Assembly: GCA_900552675.1 (NCBI GenBank)
Contig: USAI01000106.1
Span: 1 to 6,047 of the forward strand
Length of the DNA stretch: 6,047 bases
Direction of reading: 5' to 3'
DNA from: an uncultured Prevotella sp.
GTDB taxonomy: Bacteria; Bacteroidota; Bacteroidia; Bacteroidales; Bacteroidaceae
The notes beneath the pieces are model-generated. The model had not been told where the DNA came from and did no database searches. It saw only the letters and a program-made list of their open reading frames with translations. The position numbers and the translations under genes were made by a program. Shown here piece after piece: positions 1-4,799 of the stretch. Numbering within the stretch: the stretch's first letter is position 1; each line of letters opens with the position of its first letter.

Positions 1-12
1 CCCTTACTTCTT

Positions 13-103
13 GCTGGAGAACAGGGCACGGAGACCCTGTTCTACTATAGTTAGCCTAGCTAATCAAAGTAGGACAGGGGCCTCCGTGCCCCGTCCTCCA
101 GCA
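13..103. repeat. Inverted pair of REP-like hairpins (copies A and B)
   Basis: Two copies of one short repeat face each other. Copy A (hairpin 18-43, plus orientation) has stem AGAACAGGG paired perfectly with CCCTGTTCT around the 8-nt loop CACGGAGA. Copy B (hairpin 71-97, opposite orientation) has AGGAC, a bulged A, then GGGG, pairing with CCCC and GTCCT. Both outer ends carry GCTGG (13-17 and the complement at 99-103), and a small hairpin (51-55 with 59-63) lies between the copies. In copy B's orientation the hairpin is entered through GTAG (69-72). A GTAG tetranucleotide followed by a bulged palindrome, with copies in inverted pairs, is the architecture of REP/BIME elements mobilised by RAYT (Y1) transposases. 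That assignment is inference; the repeat and its folding are directly visible. Confidence 0.75.
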
Positions 104-112
104 ACCAAATAA

Positions 113-160
113 ACACCCCCACCCCCAACCCGCTGGAGAAGGGAGTGAATACCCTCCCAG
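113..160. other. Short relative of the GC-rich repeat, with a hairpin
   Basis: This stretch starts with CCCCACCCCC, as the GC-rich repeat does at 6015-6024, and continues to GGGAGTGAAT (141-150), matching the opposite end of that repeat (complement of 713-722). The middle is much shorter, so it may be an internally deleted or diverged copy. Bases 141-145 (GGGAG) can pair with 154-158 (CTCCC) across an 8-nt loop. GCTGG at 132-136 also recalls the flank of the REP-like hairpins, so descent from that family is an alternative. No coding potential is apparent. Confidence 0.35.
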
Positions 161-163
161 AAC

Positions 164-177
164 TGCATAAATATTCA
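164..177. promoter_or_regulatory. ArgR-box-like palindrome 1
   Basis: TGCATAAATATTCA fits the arginine-repressor box pattern TGNATWWWWATNCA, which is similar in ArgR from widely separated bacteria. It is the first of three matches in the first 470 bases. No gene start lies close on either strand, so its target, if any, may be a leftward gene beyond the window edge. AT-rich coincidence is possible for a single site. Confidence 0.35.
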
Positions 178-234
178 TTTTTGGGGGTGCCTGGGAGCGG
201 TTTCTGAAACCCATGAAATTACACACTGAAAGCA

Positions 235-310
235 TGGGGTTCACGATGTAAAACCAAGGGTTTCACAGCCTAAAACCATTGGTTTTACAGCCCGAAACCA
301 AGGGTTTTGC
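235..310. repeat. 22-nt tandem repeat, about 3.5 units
   Basis: Units at 235-256, 257-278 and 279-300, with a partial unit from 301, align end to end without gaps. Each full unit ends in AAACCA, and the units from 257 on begin with GGTTT preceded by two bases. The unit cores are CACAGCC or similar (TTCACGATG in the most diverged first unit). Every junction forms a small palindrome of the form AAACC, three bases, GGTTT, for example 272-277 with 281-286. It is not a CRISPR because there are no spacers. It could be a set of protein-binding sites or a neutral slippage repeat; nothing in the sequence decides this. Confidence 0.65.
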
Positions 311-417
311 AAATGAGAAGTATCAACTTTGAAAACTGTAAGTCACGCACCACATTTTGCTTACAAGCTATTACTTATTTAAACAATATTATGTAAACAA
401 ACCTTAAATTCCATGTT

Positions 418-461
418 TGTATAAATATTCACTTTCCACCACGTTTTTGTATATTTATGCA
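418..461. promoter_or_regulatory. Paired ArgR-box-like palindromes 2 and 3
   Basis: TGTATAAATATTCA (418-431) and TGTATATTTATGCA (448-461) both fit TGNATWWWWATNCA. Their starts are exactly 30 bp apart, about three helical turns, so they would lie on the same face of the DNA. ArgR sites elsewhere usually occur as helically phased pairs, often about 21 bp apart. No arginine gene is present in the window and no convincing promoter or start codon follows within 100 bp. Assignment to ArgR is inference from pattern alone. Confidence 0.4.
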
Positions 462-474
462 AAATAGAAGAAAG

Positions 475-495
475 TCGTGCGACAGCGCGGCACGA
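475..495. other. Hairpin, 6-bp stem
   Basis: TCGTGC (475-480) pairs with GCACGA (490-495) around a 9-nt loop. It lies 14 bp after the third ArgR-like site. There is no T-run after it on the plus strand, so it is not a standard intrinsic terminator. Its role is unknown. Confidence 0.35.
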
Positions 496-517
496 GGAAG
501 ATGCTATTAGTTTGCTA

Positions 518-533
518 AGTAGGACGGTGGTCT
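518..533 (-). repeat. Truncated REP-like repeat (copy E)
   Basis: Bases 518-533 match the first half of the REP-like hairpin in copy B/C orientation (AGTAGGACGGTGG, then TCT), closest to the complement of copy D, including its GTGG stem variant. The loop end and the whole second stem half are missing, so the fragment cannot fold. It looks like a decayed or broken copy 24 bp from copy C. Confidence 0.6.
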
Positions 534-550
534 ATTCAAGCAAGTGATAT

Positions 551-654
551 CAAAGTAGGACAGGGGTCTCCGTGCCCCGTCCTCCATGAGATAACCTATT
601 TCGGCTGCTGGAGGATGGGTGCTGGAGGACGTGGCACGGAGGCCACCGTCCTAC
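551..654. repeat. Inverted pair of REP-like hairpins (copies C and D)
   Basis: Copy C (hairpin 557-583, minus orientation) has AGGAC, a bulged A, and GGGG pairing with CCCC and GTCCT. Copy D (hairpin 626-652, plus orientation) has AGGAC and GTGG pairing with CCAC, a bulged C, and GTCCT. The copies are arranged back to back, the reverse of pair A/B. The stem change GGGG to GTGG in copy D is matched by CCCC to CCAC, so pairing is kept. The flank ATCAAAGTAGGACAGGGG is shared by B and C, and CTACTATRGTT by A and D. A 14-nt direct duplication beginning TGCTGGAGGA (606 and 620) lies at the start of copy D. Confidence 0.75.
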
Positions 655-710
655 TATGGTTTGCATTGCTTGGCGTATTTTCTTTTGAGAAATTAATCCA
701 TTGTTAGCAA

Positions 711-804
711 GGCCATTCACTCCCCTCCATCGCTCGACCTTTGGTCGCTTGCCAGAGCAAGAAGGGGAGGGGGAAGCCGCGCGAGCGCGGCGCGGGGGTG
801 GGGC
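711..804. repeat. GC-rich structured dispersed repeat (left copy)
   Basis: The last 34 bases (771-804) recur exactly, inverted, at 6014-6047. Within this copy several stems are visible: CTCCCCT (720-726) with AGGGGAG (763-769) closes a multiloop containing CGACC/GGTCG (735-739 with 743-747) and CTTGC/GCAAG (748-752 with 757-761). A separate hairpin follows, GCCGCG (776-781) with CGCGGC (786-791) and loop CGAG. Base composition is far more GC-rich than the AT-rich sequence on both sides. The left boundary is uncertain. It is probably a dispersed intergenic element such as a small non-autonomous repeat. A structured RNA is the main alternative. Confidence 0.65.
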
Positions 805-853
805 CTCTCTTTCCTTACTCCCACATTTGCAACAAAAGATATCATAAATGTTG

Positions 854-874
854 TATTGTACAAATATTACAATA
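854..874. promoter_or_regulatory. Dyad upstream of the first gene's promoter
   Basis: TATTGTA (854-860) is perfectly inverted as TACAATA (868-874) around a 7-nt spacer, and an 8-bp palindrome TTGTACAA (856-863) overlaps the left arm. It lies about 40 bp upstream of the -7 box, a suitable place for an activator or other operator. No specific regulator is recognisable. Confidence 0.4.
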
Positions 875-914
875 GGATGTAACATTATTGACATACCTTA
901 TAATCATCTTTTTA

Positions 915-922
915 TACCTTTG
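915..922 (+). promoter_or_regulatory. Bacteroidetes-type -7 promoter box for the 503-aa protein gene
   Basis: TACCTTTG matches the Bacteroidetes sigma-factor -7 consensus TANNTTTG exactly. The -33 element is weak: the nearest TTG (888-890) is about 24 bp upstream instead of the usual 19-21. Transcription would start near 928-930, giving a leader of about 130 nt before the ATG at 1058. A small hairpin (AGCGT 925-929 with ACGCT 939-943) lies near the predicted start, and CAACGACAATT is repeated at 978-988 and 1013-1023 in the leader. Confidence 0.55.
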
Positions 923-1057
923 CCAGCGTAAAAACAGAACGCTATACTACGTAACAATAATTTTCAACGAACACCATCAACGACAATTATCATACGACAT
1001 AGCCTTTCATTACAACGACAATTTTTCAAAATTAACAATAACAAAAACCATTTCAAT

Positions 1058-2569
1058 ATGAAAAAATTTACACTTATCGCCCTCGCCATCATGGCTTCGG
1101 CAACATCATTCGCACAGACAACATTATGGAACGGAGAAGATAAAGATCTCAATACCACTGCTGGTTTCTGGAACGACGGCACACCAGTGTTGGTTGACAA
1201 CCCTGAGACAGACGGAATCAACACTTCTTCTAAATGTATCAAGTTCACAATGACCAACAATGAAAATAAAATGGTCAAGTTGCCATTTGGAGAGTGGTTC
1301 AAAGAATCCATGAATGGTCGCAAGCGTATCTCTCTGATGATAAAAAAGAACGTGAACGAGAATGTAATGGTTGAGTTGTCTGACCCGACAGATGGAAGCG
1401 CCGGCTATTGGAATAAACAAGTGGTTTACTACACAGGAGCAGGAAAATGGAAAAAGCTGGTGTTCGACTACACCGCAAATGGTGATTTCGATAATCCTGG
1501 TTTAATGACCATCACCGCACAGACAGGAGACGTTAACGATAATCAGGACGTTTACATCGACAACATTGTCATTGAGGATGCTCCGAAAATTAACGGCAAG
1601 CTGTTCTCTGAGTATAACGCTGAAAACAAGCTTACTGGCGATGTGAAACTCACGGGAGCATGGATGAAAGGCTCAAGCATGAACGCTAACGTCAGTCCTT
1701 GGCAAGCAAACACCTATAACGACTACGAATATTTCTACAGTCTGGCAGATAATATCACCTCTGTAGACCTTCGCGAGGCACAGGCTTCTGATGTTGACGT
1801 AAACCAGTTCTTCAAAAACCCCAACACCCTTGTTTATGCAAACGAGGCTTACGACCATGTAAACGTTGTGGCAAAACAGAATTTCACAAACGCCAATAAT
1901 GAAAATGTAGAAGTTCTCTATGCCGCAAAGGGTCTGGAGCTCAATGACGCTAACGCCTTCTCTTGTCCTGAGGCTTTCACCGCTGCCAACGTTAAGCTCA
2001 CCCGCAACGTGCGCGAGGGCATCAACAGCTTTGTTCTGCCTTTCTATGCAGGAGCAAGCGAGCTTGGAGCTGATGCCTTGGCTACCTTCAAGGAGGTTAA
2101 AGACCAGAGCGTATATTTCACAAAGGCTGACCACGCTGATGCCAACGTGCCCTTCATCACTGTTGGATTGAAGGATGCAGCCGACAACAAAGTATTCACT
2201 TTCTTTGGCAACCAGAAATATGTTGAGGCCACTCCCACCGAGTTCAACTACGCTTTCAAAGGCGTATATGTGGCCCAAAACGCAAAGGGTCTTTACGGCA
2301 TCAACGCCGATGGTGATCTGCAGATAGGTGGCGCAGAAGCTAAAATCAAGCCCTTCCACGCCTACTATAAGGCTGCCGAAGGTGAAACACCTGCTGCAAA
2401 GATTAGCTTTGAGGGCGAAGCCACAGGCATTAACAGTGTAGCTGCCACCACCGTAGCCAATGGCGCCGTGTACGACCTGAGCGGCCGTCGCGTAGCCGAG
2501 AAGTTGGCTGGTGCCTCACTGGTAAAGGGCATCTATGTAGTAAACGGCAAGAAGGTGGTTGTAAAGTAA
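1058..2569 (+). CDS. Secreted protein with N-terminal beta-sandwich-like domain and C-terminal sorting-type tail
   Basis: This 503-aa protein is exported: MKKFTLIALAIMASATSFAQ is a good signal peptide, probably cut after residue 20. Residues about 21-175 begin TTLWNG, contain alternating beta-strand patterns and several Trp/Tyr, and end in DVYIDNIVIED, which resembles jelly-roll carbohydrate-binding or galactose-binding-like domains. Residues about 180-450 contain VDLREA and a NSFVLPF segment typical of repetitive Prevotella extracellular proteins; I recognise no catalytic motif. The C-terminus (about 457-503) runs TGINSV, VYDLSGRRV, KGIYVVNGKKVVVK, the form of type IX secretion (Por) sorting tails or a related Prevotella C-terminal module. 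The start follows an A-rich leader without a Shine-Dalgarno sequence, normal in this phylum. GC content rises noticeably from the AT-rich 5' half to the 3' tail. A role in binding glycan at the surface for the downstream fructan genes is inference from position; a separate transcription unit is equally possible because 254 bp intervene. Confidence 0.85.
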   Translation: MKKFTLIALAIMASATSFAQTTLWNGEDKDLNTTAGFWNDGTPVLVDNPETDGINTSSKCIKFTMTNNENKMVKLPFGEWFKESMNGRKRISLMIKKNVNENVMVELSDPTDGSAGYWNKQVVYYTGAGKWKKLVFDYTANGDFDNPGLMTITAQTGDVNDNQDVYIDNIVIEDAPKINGKLFSEYNAENKLTGDVKLTGAWMKGSSMNANVSPWQANTYNDYEYFYSLADNITSVDLREAQASDVDVNQFFKNPNTLVYANEAYDHVNVVAKQNFTNANNENVEVLYAAKGLELNDANAFSCPEAFTAANVKLTRNVREGINSFVLPFYAGASELGADALATFKEVKDQSVYFTKADHADANVPFITVGLKDAADNKVFTFFGNQKYVEATPTEFNYAFKGVYVAQNAKGLYGINADGDLQIGGAEAKIKPFHAYYKAAEGETPAAKISFEGEATGINSVAATTVANGAVYDLSGRRVAEKLAGASLVKGIYVVNGKKVVVK

Positions 2570-2588
2570 GCCATCAGTTATTATAACG

Positions 2589-2778
2589 AGAGCGTTTCAA
2601 GACAAAAGATACAAAACAAAACGACAACAATGACAACGAAAGAACAACCATAACAACGTTGTTCTGGTCGTCATCACAAAATAAGATTGTTGTTCTTGTT
2701 GTTCGTTTGTTGTTCAACGTTGTTCGATATTGTTCAATATTGTTCAATATTGTTGAGCAGATTGTTTTGAAACGCTCT
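2589..2778. repeat. Intergenic inverted repeat with 10-bp-phased TGTTCAATAT repeats
   Basis: AGAGCGTTTCAA (2589-2600) is inverted perfectly at 2767-2778. The left inner part is rich in ACAAC and GAACAAC and the right inner part in GTTGTTC, forming a degenerate long stem (about 2621-2648 against 2692-2723). AACAACGTTGTT (2652-2663) is a perfect palindrome, and AGAACAAC (2641-2648) can pair with GTTGTTCT (2658-2665). Bases 2711-2760 are five consecutive 10-bp units close to TGTTCAATAT; the third and fourth are identical. A weak promoter-like combination (ATTG 2739-2742, 19 bp, TTGTTTTG 2762-2769) falls in the repeats and may drive the downstream genes. It could be a MITE-like element, a structured leader or attenuator, or an operator array. 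No clear target-site duplication flanks it. Confidence 0.6.
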
Positions 2779-2823
2779 TATCAAGAAAACTCAATAATAA
2801 GAACCCATAAAAGAAAAAGCAAT

Positions 2824-2991
2824 ATGAAAAAGACATATATCGCCCCCAAAACGCTGTCAGTAAAGGTTGAAACCTTGAACCCCATCGCTGCATCAGGAAA
2901 CACAGTAGTCTTCACACCCACCACAGGCGAATACGATGGCGAGTTCTACTCGAAGAAGCACTACGACGTGTGGGCCGACGAAGAAGAGTAA
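2824..2991 (+). CDS. Small 55-aa acidic-tailed protein, function unknown
   Basis: The protein begins MKKTYIAPKTLSVKVETLNP, then has a Ser/Gly/Thr-rich middle (AASGNTVVFTPTTGEYDGE) and ends HYDVWADEEE. The MKKxYxxP start and the Trp plus acidic end are features I have seen in many small uncharacterised proteins of Prevotella and Bacteroides; that is recollection, not a search. There is no signal peptide, membrane segment or Cys. ATG 2824 follows an A-rich leader (AAAAAGCAAT) and fits better than the in-frame upstream start at 2659, which would translate through the TTGTTC repeat. The stop is 25 bp before the GH32 start, so it is probably cotranscribed with the fructan genes. Regulatory peptide, chaperone-like partner or peptide precursor are all possible; none is supported by a motif. 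Confidence 0.7.
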   Translation: MKKTYIAPKTLSVKVETLNPIAASGNTVVFTPTTGEYDGEFYSKKHYDVWADEEE

Positions 2992-3016
2992 AACATTAAA
3001 AACAATATCACTAACA

Positions 3017-4792
3017 ATGCATAACAAAACCCTCTGTATGCTGGCCATGGCCAGCCTCATGCTGACCGCTCCCGCCACCTTACAGGCACAACAGGCAGCA
3101 GCCAACGCCACAGCAACCACAGCCGACAAGCTGTTTCTCAGTAGCAACCATTGCGTTTATCGCATCACCCAGGGCAAGCACTTCTTGATGCTGCCCGTAC
3201 AAGAGAGCGCCGAGATGTGCAACATAAAGTTGGTAGCCAATAACGAGCAGGTGCATGCCTTCAATGTACGTCTGGCCGTAAACCACATCGACCATTTTGT
3301 GCCCCTCGACCTCTCCGCCTATCAAAACGGTGAGCAGCTGGCACTTGATATTCATGTAAACGGCACCTACCGCAACGATGGCGACCTGCGCGCCTTCACG
3401 TGCTGGAAGAGCATGACCTATACCGACACCCCCGACATGACAAACACCGAGCGCTTCCGCCCCACCTATCACCACACACCCGCCTACGGCTGGATGAACG
3501 ACCCCAACGGTATGTTCTACAAAGATGGCGAGTGGCACCTCTACTTCCAGCACAACCCCTATGGGTCGCAATGGGAAAACATGACATGGGGACACTCGGT
3601 ATCGACCGACCTTCTGCACTGGACCTATGAGGGCGACGCCATCTTCCCCGACGCATGGGGCACCGTGTTCTCAGGTTCGGCCGTGGTAGATAAGAATAAT
3701 ACAGCGGGTTTTGGCGCTGGCGCCATCGTGGCCATGTATACATCGGCTGGCGAGAACCAGACACAAAGCTTGGCCTACAGCACCGACAACGGCAAGACGT
3801 TTAAGAAATATGAGGGCAACCCCATTATCACGAGCAATGTGCCCGACTTCCGCGACCCCCACATGTTCTGGAACGAGCAGCTGAACAAGTGGAGCCTCAT
3901 CTTAGCTGCCGGACAAGAGATGCAAATCTACTCGTCGGCCGACCTCAAGACGTGGCAGTATGAAAGTTCGTTTGGTCAGGGATATGGTAGCCACAGCGGC
4001 GTATGGGAGTGCCCCGACCTGATGAAGCTGCCCGTGCGTGGCACCGATAAAGAAAAGTGGTTGCTGATATGCAACATCAACCCTGGCGGCCCCTCCGGTG
4101 GCTCGGCCACACAATATTTTGTAGGCGACTTTGATGGACGCAAGTTTACGTGCGAGTCGAAGCCCGAGGTTACAAAATGGATGGATTATGGCAAAGACCA
4201 CTACGCCACCGTAACCTTTGACAACGCCCCCGATAACCGACATGTGGCCATTGCCTGGATGAGCAACTGGCAGTATGCTAACCAGGTGCCCACACTGCAA
4301 TATCGCTCGGCCAACAGCATTACTCGCGACCTCGACCTGTACGAATATGAAGGCGAAACCTACTGCGGCGTAACACCCTCACCCGAAGTAACTGCCGCCC
4401 GCGCCAAGAAAGGCACCAAGATACTGAGCAAAGCTTGCGAGGTGGTGCTGAACATGAAAGGCAGCACCACAATGACGCTGAGCAACGACAAGGGCGAACA
4501 GGTAGTGCTGACCTACGACGACAAGGCAAAGACCTTCAGCATGGACCGCACCAAGAGCGGACGCACCGACTTCAGCACCGAGTTTGCCGCCGTTACCACT
4601 GCCCCCGTACACGGCAAGCTGTCGCAGCTGCGCATCTTCATCGACAGCAGCAGCATCGAGGTGTTTGATGCCAACGGACGTATGGCTATGACCAACCTGG
4701 TGTTCCCCACCAAGCCGTATAACAAGATCACGGTAACAAAGCGTGCTAAATATACTGTTTACAACCTGACAAATAAGAACGTAACAAAATAA
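3017..4792 (+). CDS. Exported GH32 beta-fructosidase (levanase/inulinase/sucrase type)
   Basis: This 591-aa glycoside hydrolase family 32 enzyme hydrolyses beta-fructosidic bonds in fructans or sucrose. The signal peptide (residues 1-24, ending TLQA) has no lipobox, so the mature protein is probably periplasmic. Residues about 36-145 form an N-terminal beta-rich domain like the one preceding GH32 in many Bacteroidetes levanases (I believe DUF4980). The five-bladed propeller follows, with all three catalytic acids visible: the nucleophile D162 in WMNDPNG (159-165), D280 in FRDP (278-281) and the acid/base E331 in ECPD (331-334). FSGSAVVD (218-225) is also typical. Residues about 446-591 are the GH32 C-terminal beta-sandwich, with RIFIDSSSIEVF near 539. 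ATG 3017 is chosen because it starts the signal peptide; an in-frame ATG at 2936 overlaps the preceding gene and adds a non-signal extension. Exo or endo action and levan or inulin preference cannot be read from sequence alone. Confidence 0.95.
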   Translation: MHNKTLCMLAMASLMLTAPATLQAQQAAANATATTADKLFLSSNHCVYRITQGKHFLMLPVQESAEMCNIKLVANNEQVHAFNVRLAVNHIDHFVPLDLSAYQNGEQLALDIHVNGTYRNDGDLRAFTCWKSMTYTDTPDMTNTERFRPTYHHTPAYGWMNDPNGMFYKDGEWHLYFQHNPYGSQWENMTWGHSVSTDLLHWTYEGDAIFPDAWGTVFSGSAVVDKNNTAGFGAGAIVAMYTSAGENQTQSLAYSTDNGKTFKKYEGNPIITSNVPDFRDPHMFWNEQLNKWSLILAAGQEMQIYSSADLKTWQYESSFGQGYGSHSGVWECPDLMKLPVRGTDKEKWLLICNINPGGPSGGSATQYFVGDFDGRKFTCESKPEVTKWMDYGKDHYATVTFDNAPDNRHVAIAWMSNWQYANQVPTLQYRSANSITRDLDLYEYEGETYCGVTPSPEVTAARAKKGTKILSKACEVVLNMKGSTTMTLSNDKGEQVVLTYDDKAKTFSMDRTKSGRTDFSTEFAAVTTAPVHGKLSQLRIFIDSSSIEVFDANGRMAMTNLVFPTKPYNKITVTKRAKYTVYNLTNKNVTK

Positions 4793-4799
4793 ATCTATA

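Larger units (their letters stand above)
1..1057. other. Gene-free, repeat-rich intergenic region
   Basis: No reading frame here looks like a real gene. The longer frames (minus strand 56-244 and 550-894, and 964-1323 entering the next gene) run through repeats and palindromes or lie antisense to the leader of the following gene, and they translate to low-complexity or Arg/Pro/Ser-rich peptides. The region instead holds paired REP-like hairpins (13-103 and 551-654, plus a fragment at 518-533), three ArgR-box-like palindromes, a short 22-nt tandem repeat, a GC-rich folded repeat (711-804), a dyad at 854-874 and the promoter near 915. About 1 kb of dense non-coding structure is long for a bacterial intergenic region. 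No gene transcribed leftward from it is visible before the window edge. Confidence 0.75.

Noticed and set aside
235..310. CRISPR array
   Set aside because: Repeat units are directly adjacent with no unique spacers, and no cas genes are present.
550..894. Minus-strand frame of 114 codons
   Set aside because: It runs through the REP-like hairpins and the GC-rich repeat and reads as low-complexity Pro/Arg/Ser-rich peptide.
1673..2359. 228-codon minus-strand frame inside the secreted-protein gene
   Set aside because: Fully antisense to a gene with signal peptide and sorting-type tail; no start context or domain of its own.
2659..2823. Upstream in-frame start for the small protein
   Set aside because: The extension would be translated from the TTGTTC repeat region; ATG 2824 gives the typical MKKTYIAP start after an A-rich leader.
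2936..3016. Upstream in-frame start for the GH32 gene
   Set aside because: It overlaps the small-protein gene, adds a polar Thr/Lys-rich extension, and would bury the signal peptide that begins at 3017.
3017..3100. Lipoprotein signal in the GH32 enzyme
   Set aside because: The only Cys in the signal region (residue 7) lies too early and lacks a lipobox; the peptide ends in a signal-peptidase-I-like TLQA site.
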